The notes below the pieces were generated by a model that made no database searches, was not told where the DNA came from, and was given only the letters and a program-made list of their open reading frames with translations. 64,000 bases of DNA. Origin: Sphingobacteriales bacterium (GTDB lineage Bacteria; Bacteroidota; Bacteroidia; Chitinophagales; CAIOSU01). Location of the stretch: positions 428,814-492,813 of the forward strand of contig JAIXUD010000009.1 of assembly GCA_027483645.1 (NCBI GenBank), given 5' to 3'. Made by a program: the position numbers and the translations under genes. Position 1 is the first letter of the stretch. Every line of letters starts with the position of its first letter. This document shows, piece after piece, positions 15,303 to 24,166 of this stretch.

Positions 15303-16538
15303 ATGAAGCGGGACAAAGGTTACAAATGCTCCTTTTGTGGGCGTAGCAAAGAGGAAACTATGATCCTCATAGCTGGCTTGGAAGGGCATATATGTGAAAA
15401 CTGTGTGGCACAAGCCCAGACGATTATTGACGAAGAGCTGTACCAACAGGACCAGAAGTTCCAGTTCAGTATGTCTAAATCTATCAAGCCAAAAGAGATT
15501 TTCAGCTTCCTTAACCAGTACGTAATTGGGCAAGACGATGCGAAGAAGTTTCTTTCGGTAGCGGTATACAACCACTACAAGCGCTTGAACCAGAAGACTG
15601 ATGACGACGTAGAAATAGAGAAATCGAACATTGTGATGGTGGGCCAAACCGGTACGGGTAAAACCTTGCTGGCGCGCACTATTGCCCGTTTCCTCAACGT
15701 GCCGTTTACCATTGTTGATGCCACAGTGTTTACCGAAGCTGGTTATGTGGGCGAAGACGTGGAAAGCATCCTAAGCCGCTTGTTACAAGTGTGCAACTAC
15801 GATGTAAAACTGGCCGAGAAGGGCATTATCTACATCGATGAGATTGATAAGGTTGCCCGCAAGAGCGACAACCCTAGCATAACCCGCGACGTAAGCGGCG
15901 AGGGCGTGCAGCAATCGCTGTTGAAACTGTTGGAAGGCAGCGACGTTCAAGTACCACCGCAAGGCGGCCGCAAGCACCCGGAGCAGAAGATGGTGAAAAT
16001 CAATACCCAGAACATCCTGTTTATATGTGGCGGTGCATTTGACGGTATTGAGCGCATCATCGGGAAGCGTATGAACCAGCAGGCCATCGGTTACAAATCC
16101 AAAGACAAGGATAAGGAATTGGTGAATCGCAACAACCTGTTGCAGTACATCAACCCACTAGATTTGAAAACATTTGGTTTGATACCGGAGTTGATTGGCC
16201 GTTTGCCGGTGCTGGTACATTTGGACCCGCTGGATAAGAAAACGCTTCGCGCCATTCTTACCGAGCCTAAGAATGCTTTGGTAAAACAGTACCAAAAGCT
16301 GTTTAAGTTGGAAGGTATCAACTTGGATTTCTCTGAAGATGCCTTGGAATACATTGTAACCAAAGCCGATGAGTTTAAACTTGGTGCACGTGGCTTACGC
16401 TCTATTTGCGAAGCCATCATGACGGATGCGATGTTCGATATGCCAAGCCAAAGCGAAATCAAGAACTTCACTATTACAGAGGAATACTGCAAAGAGAAGT
16501 TGCGTAACGAAGTGGTGAATAGGTTGAAAGTGGCTTAA
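15303..16538 (+). CDS. clpX: Clp protease ATP-binding subunit ClpX
   Basis: An AAA+ unfoldase of 411 residues, the normal length. The N-terminal zinc domain has C9, C12, C31 and C34 (C-x2-C-x18-C-x2-C). Walker A is GQTGTGKT and Walker B is IIYIDEIDK; the [10 protein letters not shown] stretch precedes the ClpP-facing loop region. The ring recognises tagged substrates and threads them into ClpP. It is the last gene of the tig-clpP-clpX operon. No terminator hairpin is evident right after the stop; the spacer to fabH holds dispersed repeats instead. Confidence 0.97.
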   Translation: MKRDKGYKCSFCGRSKEETMILIAGLEGHICENCVAQAQTIIDEELYQQDQKFQFSMSKSIKPKEIFSFLNQYVIGQDDAKKFLSVAVYNHYKRLNQKTDDDVEIEKSNIVMVGQTGTGKTLLARTIARFLNVPFTIVDATVFTEAGYVGEDVESILSRLLQVCNYDVKLAEKGIIYIDEIDKVARKSDNPSITRDVSGEGVQQSLLKLLEGSDVQVPPQGGRKHPEQKMVKINTQNILFICGGAFDGIERIIGKRMNQQAIGYKSKDKDKELVNRNNLLQYINPLDLKTFGLIPELIGRLPVLVHLDPLDKKTLRAILTEPKNALVKQYQKLFKLEGINLDFSEDALEYIVTKADEFKLGARGLRSICEAIMTDAMFDMPSQSEIKNFTITEEYCKEKLRNEVVNRLKVA

Positions 16539-16575
16539 TTCTTTTGGACGATGGACCATAGACGATGGACCATGG

Positions 16576-16630
16576 ATGCTTCAAAAAATTGGACCACGAC
16601 AGACGACAGGCCACGGTTTGCTTCAAAAAT
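16576..16630 (+). repeat. GACGAC-type dispersed repeat, copy B
   Basis: ATGCTTCAAAAAATTGGACC is followed by ACGACAGACGACAGGCCACG and TTTGCTTCAAAAA. It matches copy A (3279-3333, opposite strand) over nearly its whole length. The TGCTTCAAAAA string brackets it on both sides. A GACGATGGACCAT tract precedes it. Confidence 0.65.
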
Positions 16631-16696
16631 GATATAATGGGTTTGCTGCGATGCAGTGAACCCATTTTTTTTTAGCTAGTGTTGCGAGGAAGTAGC

Positions 16697-16893
16697 TGAG
16701 CGGTCTGACGACTTCGGTGCGATGGGCATGGAAGTCAATATTTCTCATACGTCTGCCCTCAAACAGTCGTCCGAACGCTTCACCTAGACTCCTCCAATAC
16801 GCAGAAAACTAGTGTTCGGACGGCGATTGTGGCTAATTCAGTACTAAAATTGCAGATTCCTGGCTCTATTCAGCAAAGCCGTCAGACCACTCA
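16697..16893. repeat. MITE-like inverted-repeat element (197 bp)
   Basis: The left end TGAGCGGTCTGACGACTTCG and the inverse of the right end, TGAGTGGTCTGACGGCTTTG, agree at 16 of 20 positions. An inner pair, CGTCCGAAC (16768-16776) and GTTCGGACG (16814-16822), is perfectly inverted. No ORF is contained. Just outside the left end, GCGAGGAAGTAGCTGA resembles an end of the 22762-23043 element. Confidence 0.65.
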
Positions 16894-16943
16894 ATACCAG
16901 AAAATTATTTCGCGTTAAGAAGAACACCATTCCCGTAATATAT

Positions 16944-16995
16944 ACTTTGTGAACATTGTGCCTTTTTCTTAGTGCTCTTAGTGGTTAAATTTTCT
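16944..16995 (-). repeat. ACCACTAAG...GGCAC dispersed repeat
   Basis: On the minus strand this reads AGAAAATTTAACCACTAAGA, then GCACTAAGAAAAAGGCAC. The tract at 25631-25680 is nearly the same. Both lie in spacers. Confidence 0.65.
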
Positions 16996-17053
16996 CAAAA
17001 TGAAAAAGGATAAGCCGATATCGCGCCCACACCTCCCCAAATACCCTTTTGCG

Positions 17054-17061
17054 TATATTTG
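17054..17061 (+). promoter_or_regulatory. -7 element before fabH
   Basis: TATATTTG lies only 6 nt before the fabH ATG (17068). I see no good TTTG at the expected upstream distance. If used, the mRNA would be leaderless or nearly so. Confidence 0.5.
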
Positions 17062-17067
17062 CAATCT

Positions 17068-18057
17068 ATGACTAAAGTAACTGCGGCGATTACGGGGGTG
17101 CATGCTTGGTTGCCGGAATACCGGCTGACCAACGAGGAACTGGAGCGGATGGTGGATACCAACGCGGAGTGGATACTGAGCCGGACTGGTATCAGCGAGC
17201 GGCGCATATTACGCGGCGAAGGGCTGGGGACCAGCGATATGGCCGACAAAGCCGTGCTGGGCCTGCTGGAAAAAACGGGCACCAAACCCGAGGAAATTGA
17301 CCTGCTGATTTGCGCCACGGTAACGCCCGATATGCAGTTCCCCGCTACGGCCAACATTATTTGCGATAAGGTGGGCATCAAAAACGCTTTTAGCTACGAT
17401 ATCAATGCCGCCTGTTCGGGTTTTTTATATGCCCTTACCGCTGCCAGCGCTTACATACAGGCGGGTATGTACAAAAAGGTGATTGTGGTTGGGGCCGATA
17501 AAATGAGCAGCATCATCGACTACGAAGACCGCCAAACCTGCGTTATTTTCGGTGATGGCGCTGGCGCGGTGTTGCTAGAGCCAACTACCAGTGGCCACGG
17601 CTTGCTGGACCAGGTGATGCAAAGCGACGGCCACGGCCGTATACACTTGCACCAAAAGGCTGGTGGTAGTGCCAAGCCTGCCACGCTAGAAACCGTGATG
17701 GCCAAAGAGCACTACGTATACCAAGAAGGTGCGGCGGTGTTTAAATGGGCCGTGGTGAAAATGGCCGATGCTGCTGAGCAGATTATGCAGCGCAACGGCC
17801 TTACCGCCGATGATGTAAACTGGCTGGTGCCTCACCAAGCCAACAAACGCATTATTGATGCCTGTGCCGAGCGCGTGGGCCTGCCTTCCGAAAAAGTAAT
17901 GCTGAATATTGACCGATACGGCAATACTACCAATGGCACCATCCCGATTTGCCTATGGGAGTGGGAAAACCAACTAAGGCCCGGCGACAACCTTATACTT
18001 GCTGCCTTCGGTGGCGGGTTTACGTGGGGCGCAATGTGGCTGAAATGGGGGAAATGA
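17068..18057 (+). CDS. fabH: 3-oxoacyl-ACP synthase III (KAS III)
   Basis: A 329-residue thiolase-fold enzyme that condenses acetyl-CoA or a branched acyl-CoA with malonyl-ACP to start fatty acid synthesis. The catalytic triad is Cys116 (NAACSGF), His256 (VPHQANKR) and Asn286 (YGNTTNG), all in the expected FabH contexts. The start is ATG 17068; a TTG three codons upstream is also in frame but lies inside the -7 element. The gene is monocistronic. A KAS III that starts branched chains would fit a Bacteroidota cell, but the primer specificity cannot be read from the sequence. It is followed by a large inverted-repeat element and a bidirectional terminator. Confidence 0.95.
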   Translation: MTKVTAAITGVHAWLPEYRLTNEELERMVDTNAEWILSRTGISERRILRGEGLGTSDMADKAVLGLLEKTGTKPEEIDLLICATVTPDMQFPATANIICDKVGIKNAFSYDINAACSGFLYALTAASAYIQAGMYKKVIVVGADKMSSIIDYEDRQTCVIFGDGAGAVLLEPTTSGHGLLDQVMQSDGHGRIHLHQKAGGSAKPATLETVMAKEHYVYQEGAAVFKWAVVKMADAAEQIMQRNGLTADDVNWLVPHQANKRIIDACAERVGLPSEKVMLNIDRYGNTTNGTIPICLWEWENQLRPGDNLILAAFGGGFTWGAMWLKWGK

Positions 18058-18087
18058 GTGGATGGTGGACGATAAAATAACCACCAT

Positions 18088-18331
18088 CGCCTGAGAAACT
18101 GTTTAAAATTACAAAGAAGGTACATGTTCCGGGTCCCTCACCTAGCCTCTCCCTGAGGGAGAGGGACTTAAACGCCTCGCCTTCGGCTCGTTTTTACAAT
18201 AAATTATGCCTGTTTTTACGAAGTAAAAAGCTCCTTCTCCCCCTGGTAGAAGGCTCGGGTGAGGGACATAACACCAGTCCCATTTAATGACACATAAGGT
18301 GCAAATATAATTTTAAACAGTCTCTAAGGCG
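18088..18331. repeat. MITE-like composite inverted-repeat element (244 bp)
   Basis: Terminal arms CGCCTGAGAAACTGTTTAAA (from 18088, 24 nt) and the inverse of 18308-18331 agree at 22 of 24 positions. Nested inside are the CCTCACCTAGCCTCTCCCTG arm (18135 onward) and a degraded inverse near 18230-18270, with GCCTCGCCTTCGGCTCG in the centre. The same inner arms and centre recur at 24231-24382. No ORF is present. Confidence 0.8.
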
Positions 18332-18373
18332 AGGCAGGCTGGAGCACACGGAAAAACACGGAATTAATAAAAC

Positions 18374-18410
18374 AAAAAAAGCCCAAACTGATGTCTGGGC
18401 TTTTTTTATT
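18374..18410. terminator. Bidirectional terminator between fabH and queA
   Basis: AAAAAAAGCCCA (18374-18385), a 10-nt loop and TGGGCTTTTTTT (18396-18407) form a stem flanked by A and T runs, so it can end both the rightward fabH and the leftward queA transcripts. Confidence 0.9.
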
Positions 18411-18429
18411 TTGAAGCAATCTTGCGTAC

Positions 18430-18451
18430 TTCGACACGGCTCAGTATGACA
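18430..18451 (-). repeat. TGTCATACTGAGCCGTGTCG dispersed repeat
   Basis: On the minus strand it matches the TGTCACCCTGAGCGTAGTCG repeat at 3246-3270 with a few changes. It again lies next to a heptamer array, but here only 2 bp away. Confidence 0.6.
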
Positions 18452-18453
18452 TT

Positions 18454-18483
18454 TCTTGCGTCTTGTGTCTTGTGTCTTGTGTC
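18454..18483 (+). repeat. TCTTGTG heptamer array, copy 2
   Basis: TCTTGCG, three TCTTGTG units and TC; identical over 30 nt to 3181-3210 on the other strand. It ends 6 bp before the 3' end of queA. Confidence 0.85.
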
Positions 18484-18489
18484 TAAAAT

Positions 18490-19536
18490 TTAGATAATCA
18501 ACATCGCATCGCCATAGGTAAAGAAGCGGTACTTCTCTTTAATGGCTTCTTCGTAGGCTTTCATTGTCAAATCGTAGCCGGCAAACGCAGCAATCATTAT
18601 CAACAAGCTCGATTTTGGCAAGTGGAAGTTGCTTATCATACAGTTTGCAATGCTAAACTCGTGTGGTGGGTGTATAAATAGGTTTGTCCAGCCTTCCTCG
18701 GGCTTCAGCAACTTGTGTGCACTTACTGCCGATTCCATGGAGCGCATGGATGTAGTACCCACAGCACAAATACGGTGCTTACCTTCTTTGCCCTTGTTTA
18801 CTATATCGCAGTTCTTTTGGTTGATTTGGAAGTACTCCGCATCCATCTTGTGCTTGCTGAGGTCTTCCACGTCAATAGTACGGAAGGTACCCAGGCCCAC
18901 GTGCAAGGTAAGCTCGGCAAAGTTCACGCCTTTAATCTCCAGGCGCTTCATCAGCTCCTTGCTAAAGTGCATACCGGCTGTTGGGGCGGCCACAGCGCCT
19001 TCGTTGCTAGCAAATACGGTTTGGTAGCGGTCCTTATCCACGTCCTCAGGCTTGCGCTTAATGGCTTTAGGCAGCGGGGTTTCGCCAAGGCTGTATAGTA
19101 GGTTTTTGAATTCTTCGTAGGTACCATCATGCAGAAAGCGGATGGTGCGGCCGCGGCTGGTGGTGTTATCTACCACTTCGGCAACCAAATCATCCTCGCC
19201 AAAGTACAGCTTGTTGCCTACGCGTATTTTACGGGCAGGGTCAACCAGTACATCCCAAAGTTTGTTCTCGGCGTTCAGTTCGCGCAGCAAGAATACTTCG
19301 ATTTTGGCACCGGTTTTCTCTTTTTTGCCGTACATACGGGCTGGGAACACCTTGGTATTGTTCAACACCATTACATCTCCGTCGTCAAAGTATCCTAGCA
19401 CATCTTTAAACATTTTGTGCTCAATAGTTCCGGTTTTTCTGTTTACCACCATCAAGCGGCTCTGGTCACGCTCTTCGTTAGGATAAGATGCGATAAGGTC
19501 GAGTGGTAATTCGAAGTTGAACTGGGATAGCTTCAT
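18490..19536 (-). CDS. queA: S-adenosylmethionine:tRNA ribosyltransferase-isomerase
   Basis: This 348-residue enzyme transfers and isomerises the ribosyl part of SAM onto 7-aminomethyl-7-deazaguanine in tRNA, giving epoxyqueuosine at wobble position 34. Family hallmarks include an N-terminal F-x-LP-x-LIA-x-P-x-ERD-SR segment ([20 protein letters not shown]), [13 protein letters not shown]-like residues near 55-68, PTAGMHFS near 188-195 and HVGLGTF near 211-217. The C-terminal [20 protein letters not shown] is the strongly conserved signature. Length is normal. No other queuosine genes are in the window. A TATTTTTG element lies 29 nt upstream. Confidence 0.96.
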   Translation of the reverse strand: MKLSQFNFELPLDLIASYPNEERDQSRLMVVNRKTGTIEHKMFKDVLGYFDDGDVMVLNNTKVFPARMYGKKEKTGAKIEVFLLRELNAENKLWDVLVDPARKIRVGNKLYFGEDDLVAEVVDNTTSRGRTIRFLHDGTYEEFKNLLYSLGETPLPKAIKRKPEDVDKDRYQTVFASNEGAVAAPTAGMHFSKELMKRLEIKGVNFAELTLHVGLGTFRTIDVEDLSKHKMDAEYFQINQKNCDIVNKGKEGKHRICAVGTTSMRSMESAVSAHKLLKPEEGWTNLFIHPPHEFSIANCMISNFHLPKSSLLIMIAAFAGYDLTMKAYEEAIKEKYRFFTYGDAMLII

Positions 19537-19565
19537 ATTTGGGGGATAATGTTTTTTTAGAGATG

Positions 19566-19573
19566 CAAAAATA
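19566..19573 (-). promoter_or_regulatory. -7 element of queA
   Basis: On the minus strand TATTTTTG fits TAnnTTTG, 29 nt before the ATG. No clear -33 partner is seen. Confidence 0.45.
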
Positions 19574-19605
19574 CGGATTGTAAGTGTAAAAGACGAAAAT
19601 CGGGG

Positions 19606-19613
19606 TATATTTG
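19606..19613 (+). promoter_or_regulatory. -7 element of the ABC permease gene
   Basis: TATATTTG lies 71 nt before the ATG at 19685. The -33 region is not convincing. It is divergent to the queA element. Confidence 0.45.
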
Positions 19614-19684
19614 TTCCAAGTGAAGGTCTGCCCCGTAATTATTGCCCTCAACCACAGACCTTATCCTTGCCTTAATACGCTGTA

Positions 19685-20950
19685 ATGAAGGTGCTACTCA
19701 ATCTGGTTAAAGAAAGTTTCTTAAGTGCGTTCCACGAGATTGTGGGCAACAAGCTGCGGGCGTTCCTTTCGTTGTTGGGCATCACTATTGGCATCTTCTG
19801 CATCGTCTCCGTTTTTACCGCCATCGGCTCGTTGGAGTACAACGTACATACCAGCTTGGATAAGATTGGCAGCCGGGTTTTCTATATCGAGAAATTCCCG
19901 TGGAGCGATGAGGTGCGCACCAGTTGGTTTAAGTACCTGCGCCGCCCCAACCCCGATTTGGATGATTTCAATGCCTTAAAGTCGGGCGTAAAAGGCGCTG
20001 AGGGCATCAGTATGATGTTCACCATCAAAAAAACCGTGAAGCAGGAAAGCAACGCCATGACTGCCAACGTATTTGGGGTGAGCTATGATTACTACCTGAT
20101 AAAGGATATGGCCTTTAGCGAGGGCCGCTACTTCAGTGTAAGCGAGGTGGAGCGCGGTGCCAACGTGGCCATCATCGGCACCGAGGTGGCCAACATCCTT
20201 TTTCCAGGCTCTCGTAGCGCGATTGGTAGGGATATCAACGTATTTGGTGCCGATGTACAGGTGATAGGCGTGCTTGAAAAAGAAGGCGAGGACATGCTGG
20301 GCATTACTGCCGACGATGCCGTGATACTCAACTACAACTACATCCGCAAGCTGGTGGACCTTACCAGCAACTTTGTGGGTACCCGCATAGCTGTAAAAGG
20401 TGCGCTCAACATTGCTAGTGAGGACTTGAAAGATGAGATAATGGTGACCATGCGCCAAGAACGGAAGCTGAGCCCCTTGCAGGAAGATAATTTCGCCATC
20501 AACGAGCTCAGCATGTTCAGCAACATTCTCGATGCCATATTTGCCGGCATCAGGGCTGGCGGGGCGTTTATCGGGCTGTTCTCCATATTGGTGGGCGGCT
20601 TTGGCGTGGCCAATATTATGTTTGTAAGCGTAAAAGAACGCACCGCCATCATCGGTATCAAAAAGGCGCTGGGTGCCCGCAACTCTTTTATACTACTGGA
20701 GTTTTTGATTGAGGCCATCGTGCTGTGTATGATAGGCGGCATCCTCGGGCTGCTACTGGTTTACATTTTGGTTACCGTGGGTGAATACGTCATCCTCCAC
20801 AGCTTCGAGATGCAGTTTAAGTTCGTTATCTCCGCAACGCAGGTGGTGCTGGGGCTGGCTGGTTCTGCCGCCATCGGCATCATCTTCGGCATCATCCCGG
20901 CCTTCCAAGCCTCCCGCATGCGCCCGGTGGATGCGATACGCTCGAAGTAA
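19685..20950 (+). CDS. ABC transporter permease, MacB/FtsX type
   Basis: A 421-residue inner-membrane protein with the MacB-like layout. A first membrane helix (FLSLLGITIGIFCIVSVFTA, about residues 29-48) is followed by a periplasmic MacB_PCD-type domain (about 50-270), then three membrane helices around 285-315 (GGAFIGLFSILVGGFGVANI), 335-365 and 380-410. The VKERTAIIGIKKALGARN motif between TM2 and TM3 is the typical ATPase-coupling loop. Such permeases work with a separate ATPase in export or in mechanotransmission to periplasmic partners. No ATPase gene is adjacent, so the partner must be encoded elsewhere. The gene is monocistronic. Confidence 0.9.
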   Translation: MKVLLNLVKESFLSAFHEIVGNKLRAFLSLLGITIGIFCIVSVFTAIGSLEYNVHTSLDKIGSRVFYIEKFPWSDEVRTSWFKYLRRPNPDLDDFNALKSGVKGAEGISMMFTIKKTVKQESNAMTANVFGVSYDYYLIKDMAFSEGRYFSVSEVERGANVAIIGTEVANILFPGSRSAIGRDINVFGADVQVIGVLEKEGEDMLGITADDAVILNYNYIRKLVDLTSNFVGTRIAVKGALNIASEDLKDEIMVTMRQERKLSPLQEDNFAINELSMFSNILDAIFAGIRAGGAFIGLFSILVGGFGVANIMFVSVKERTAIIGIKKALGARNSFILLEFLIEAIVLCMIGGILGLLLVYILVTVGEYVILHSFEMQFKFVISATQVVLGLAGSAAIGIIFGIIPAFQASRMRPVDAIRSK

Positions 20951-20991
20951 TATTTTTGCATAGGCCCTTACAACTATATGTGGGGTTTCGG

Positions 20992-20999
20992 TATCTTTA
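20992..20999 (+). promoter_or_regulatory. -7 element directly before the 21006 gene
   Basis: TATCTTTA, one mismatch to TAnnTTTG, ends 6 nt before the ATG at 21006, the same geometry as at fabH. No clear -33 partner is visible. Confidence 0.4.
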
Positions 21000-21005
21000 G
21001 GGTTG

Positions 21006-22709
21006 ATGCGCTACCTGCTAACTGCCTTTTTATTCGTATTGCTTTCAGCCACTGCTTTTGCACAGACACGGCATGATGCAAACTGGTGCTTTGGAGAAGG
21101 GGCAGGGATGCATTTTAATGAGGATGGGAGTGTTGATATATTTCACTGTGAAACTTCCAATTTTGAGTCTTGCGCAACTTTTTCATCAGACTCTGGCAAC
21201 TTACTTTTTTACACCTTAGTGCCAGATTTGCTTGATTCGGGAGGTATCATCGTACCGTCAAGCGGTTTGACAATATCAAATGGTGATTCTATCAATACTT
21301 TTAATTCCATTACAAACGGAGGTATATTTCTACCGGATGCATCTGATTCCATCTACCACTACATTTACTTAGGAGATGACCTTGACTCCTTGGCCACGGG
21401 CGTTTTAGCATTAAATCTAATGTCAACAAAGATTACACTGCGGGGCAACCTAGCAGAAGTAACGAAGAAGAATAGAATATTAGTAAAGGGATCTTTGCAA
21501 GAAAAAATAGCCATATGCAAGGCTCTTGAGCCTGATTGCTGGTGGGTGGTTACCCATAACAGCACTTCAAGTGGCTGTGGTAATGAATTTATTACCCTAA
21601 AGATGTGCAACGGAGCAATAATAGACAGCTTTACCCAACAGGTAGGACGGTTGCTTTGCAATGCAACCTGTTTTTTTGGAGATATGAAATTCTCAGAGGA
21701 TGGTACGTTGTTGATATATCCACTAGGTTGGGAAGCCGCATTGGAGATATACAACTTTGATCGTTGCTCGGGAAGGTTGGCACTTAACAGGACGGTCACT
21801 GGATTTAGAGCCACTTCAACCAATAGTGCGATTTATGGGGCAGAAATTAGCAACGAAAACATATATCTTACTGAGTCAGGAGGTACCAATCTGGTTTCGA
21901 TTGTTTATCAATATAACTTGCAAGATTCAATCCTTTCAAATATTGATACTTTTTATAGTATACAAAATGAAGTATGGGCTATTGAAAGAGCACCAAACGG
22001 TAAAATCTACATATCCCACACAGGATTGGCTTATAGCCCTGGCCAAACCAACAACTCTACCCAGTGCCTGAGCGTCATTCACAACCCAGATCAACCGGGC
22101 CAAGCTTGTAACTTTGAGCCATTCGGATTTTGCTTTCCAGACAGTATGAAAATGAATACCGGCCTGCCCAACTTCCCCAACTACGATTTACCGCCCGCTC
22201 CAGTGTTTACGGTTTCGGCAGGTAGGGATACAGCCGTCTGCTCCGAAGACACGGCAGATGTGTTATTGGGTGCACCTCCTGTACCGAACATCGTTTATAT
22301 ATGGCAGCCAGCCGACGGCCTCAGCGCTACCAACATCGCCCAACCCATCGCCAGCCCAACCCAAAGCACGTGGTACTACCTTATTGCTACCGATACCACT
22401 GCCACTAGTTGTGCCATAAACACCGACAGCATCTATATCGAAGTAACCACCTGCACCGGCCTCAACGAAACCCCTACACAAGAAGCCAAAATATACCCGA
22501 ACCCCACCACCGGGCTGCTCACCATTGAGCTGCCGCAAGCCATCCACAACCACACGTTTACGCTCTTCAATCTATTGGGTGAGCTGGTGCTGCAAAAGCC
22601 GCTTACCGCCCAGCAAACCTCGCTGCAAATTGATTTCGCTGCGGGTATTTATCTATACCAGATAACGGGCAATGGCGCGGTACAAAATGGGAAGTTGGTG
22701 GTGGAGTGA
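21006..22709 (+). CDS. T9SS type A cargo with beta-propeller-like N-terminus
   Basis: A 567-residue secreted protein. The signal peptide is MRYLLTAFLFVLLSATAFAQ. The N-terminal half starts with the W-x-FG-x-GAGMHF motif (ANWCFGEGAGMHFNEDG), known from large Bacteroidota surface proteins that have a propeller-like N-terminus. Further blades carry FSEDGTLLIYP-type and APNGKIYISHTG-type motifs. Around residues 400-480 there is an Ig-like repeat (AGRDTAVCSEDTADVLLGAP). The final 75 residues (YPNPTTGLLTIE...GIYLYQI...GKLVVE) are a type A sorting domain for T9SS export. ATG 21006 is preferred to a TTG one codon upstream. Ligand and role are unknown. Confidence 0.85.
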   Translation: MRYLLTAFLFVLLSATAFAQTRHDANWCFGEGAGMHFNEDGSVDIFHCETSNFESCATFSSDSGNLLFYTLVPDLLDSGGIIVPSSGLTISNGDSINTFNSITNGGIFLPDASDSIYHYIYLGDDLDSLATGVLALNLMSTKITLRGNLAEVTKKNRILVKGSLQEKIAICKALEPDCWWVVTHNSTSSGCGNEFITLKMCNGAIIDSFTQQVGRLLCNATCFFGDMKFSEDGTLLIYPLGWEAALEIYNFDRCSGRLALNRTVTGFRATSTNSAIYGAEISNENIYLTESGGTNLVSIVYQYNLQDSILSNIDTFYSIQNEVWAIERAPNGKIYISHTGLAYSPGQTNNSTQCLSVIHNPDQPGQACNFEPFGFCFPDSMKMNTGLPNFPNYDLPPAPVFTVSAGRDTAVCSEDTADVLLGAPPVPNIVYIWQPADGLSATNIAQPIASPTQSTWYYLIATDTTATSCAINTDSIYIEVTTCTGLNETPTQEAKIYPNPTTGLLTIELPQAIHNHTFTLFNLLGELVLQKPLTAQQTSLQIDFAAGIYLYQITGNGAVQNGKLVVE

Positions 22710-22761
22710 GATGGGGATAAACACCTCCAATCTTTGAAGTAAGCGCTTATGCTGCTTAAGA

Positions 22762-23043
22762 GCGAGGGTTTGCCAGATGTCCTCCTTGGGAAGACCGACG
22801 CGCAACTAACTTTAGCAATTCAAGGCACAGCCTCACCGCGCGTCGAGGTGGGTGGGTCGTCGTTAAGATTCCCTACTTTGCAGTAAATCTAATGCGAGCA
22901 GGTTAACTCGGTAGCCTGCGCACCAACCCACCCCAGCACGCCATACCACGATTAGAAAGTTGTCCTAAAATCGAATGAACCCCCCGCTGCACGTACCATG
23001 TAGCGTGCTGACCCTCCCAAGAGGGTATCAGCCACTTCCTCGC
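22762..23043. repeat. Long imperfect inverted-repeat element (282 bp)
   Basis: The left end GCGAGGGTTTGCCAGATGTC and the inverse of the right end GCGAGGAAGTGGCTGATACC align over about 40 nt. Further inside, GAGGTGGGTGGGTCGTCG (22833 onward) is partly inverted against CGCACCAACCCACCCCAGCACG (22918 onward). It has no ORF and fills much of the 800-bp spacer 22710-23508. The remainder shows only the stem-loop at 23279 and no gene. Confidence 0.55.
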
Positions 23044-23278
23044 TAAAATTGCAACTTCTTTCCTTAACGCAAACGCCCGTTTTAAGATGTGTGCTACGTG
23101 AGGGATACATAACAGCAGTCACTAAACACCTAAATCAAATGATGTCGCTAAGTGGGTTTCTGGCAGTATGTTCCCATCACCTGCTCTTTTATCCTCCTAC
23201 ACAAATAATCACATAATATTTCCAATGGTTAATATTTTTCTGAAAAGTCTTTATTCATCAAGGTTTCAGGCCCATATT

Positions 23279-23311
23279 TTTTGGGTGTCTAACAGGTGTT
23301 GACACCCAAAA
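23279..23311. repeat. Perfect inverted repeat TTTTGGGTGTC / GACACCCAAAA
   Basis: Two 11-nt arms surround an 11-nt loop. A third GACACCC lies at 23390-23396. The T run is on the wrong side for a terminator in either direction. It may be an operator for the gene at 23509, whose possible promoter (TTTG 23442, then TACCTGTT 17 nt on) lies just downstream. Confidence 0.6.
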
Positions 23312-23508
23312 GGCAATTTCTTTATTTTATTATAACACATTGATAGACAGCAATATAATACATGATATGCAAATACCGTATTGGTTTTGGACACCCTAAA
23401 TGCTTCCTTTTTGTTATTGCCGACTGGGGCAACTAAAGGTAGCTTTGACCGTGTAATAACATAATACCTGTTACAATAGATTGAAGGGTATACCAAAAAC
23501 GAAAAGGC

Positions 23509-24096
23509 ATGAAAAAGATAAGCACCCGAAACTACCGCAAGCACTACATTGTAAACCTAATGCCCACTAAGGTGAAGGCTGCCGATGTGCCCTACATAGC
23601 CACTGCCGATGAGGCTGCCAACTGGAGCAAATGGCTGCGCTCCCTCATCCGCAGCTTAGTAACCGACCCCGTGATTGCTAAAAGGCTGATACTGAAAACC
23701 GACCAACTGAAAAAACAGGGCGGCCTTGTAGCCACCTTGCAAACGGTGGTGCTACCCTTGGGCCCTGCCGACATTACCCAGCACTTGGTGCACCTAGACC
23801 TAAGCTACACCCAAAGCAAAGAGGTGCAGCTTACCTTCGGCGGTTTGGATGTAACCGCGGCTGTGGCCAACTCTGATAAATTGACTGGCTTAGTAACCCG
23901 TTTCCTAAAAGAACTGCACGCCAGCCACGAAGAGTACTACGAGTGCGCCGGCAAAGATGCCTTTGTAGAAGAGCTATACGAGACCGACGATATTGACGTG
24001 GTGATTGACGAGGCAAGCACTTTGAGGGTTCAGGTGGACCGATCACTTACCGATTACTTACTAGCATTAAACACTCGCCTACGCATCAACGCGTAG
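23509..24096 (+). CDS. Unrecognised soluble protein
   Basis: A 195-residue protein with no signal peptide or membrane segment, starting MKKISTRNYRKHYIVNLMPT. It is mostly helical, with LRSLIRSLVTDPVIAKRLIL near residues 43-62, and a more beta-like middle (QHLVHLDLSYTQSKEVQLTF). The C-terminal third is acidic (FVEELYETDDIDVVIDEAST). There is no Cys pair or catalytic motif. Upstream lies an 800-bp spacer with a long inverted-repeat element and a perfect stem-loop, and downstream there is a terminator, so the gene is expressed on its own. I do not recognise the family. Intact length, normal codon use and the flanking signals support a real gene. Confidence 0.75.
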   Translation: MKKISTRNYRKHYIVNLMPTKVKAADVPYIATADEAANWSKWLRSLIRSLVTDPVIAKRLILKTDQLKKQGGLVATLQTVVLPLGPADITQHLVHLDLSYTQSKEVQLTFGGLDVTAAVANSDKLTGLVTRFLKELHASHEEYYECAGKDAFVEELYETDDIDVVIDEASTLRVQVDRSLTDYLLALNTRLRINA

Positions 24097-24166
24097 TGAA
24101 AATATACGCGGGTGGGTTTCTAATTTTCCCTAGCCGCCGCCAGGTTTCCTGTCCGCGTATTTGTTT

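Noticed and set aside
16539-17067. Possible insertion sequence
   Set aside because: Terminal inverted repeats are present, but there is no transposase ORF and the element is only about 200 bp, so it is reported as MITE-like repeat.
23279-23311. Terminator at the GGGTGTC/GACACCC stem
   Set aside because: The T run precedes and the A run follows the stem on the plus strand, the wrong order for an intrinsic terminator in either direction.
23266-23544. 92-aa minus-strand ORF before the gene at 23509
   Set aside because: It overlaps the start of a better gene, contains the perfect stem-loop, and has no recognisable coding character or promoter.
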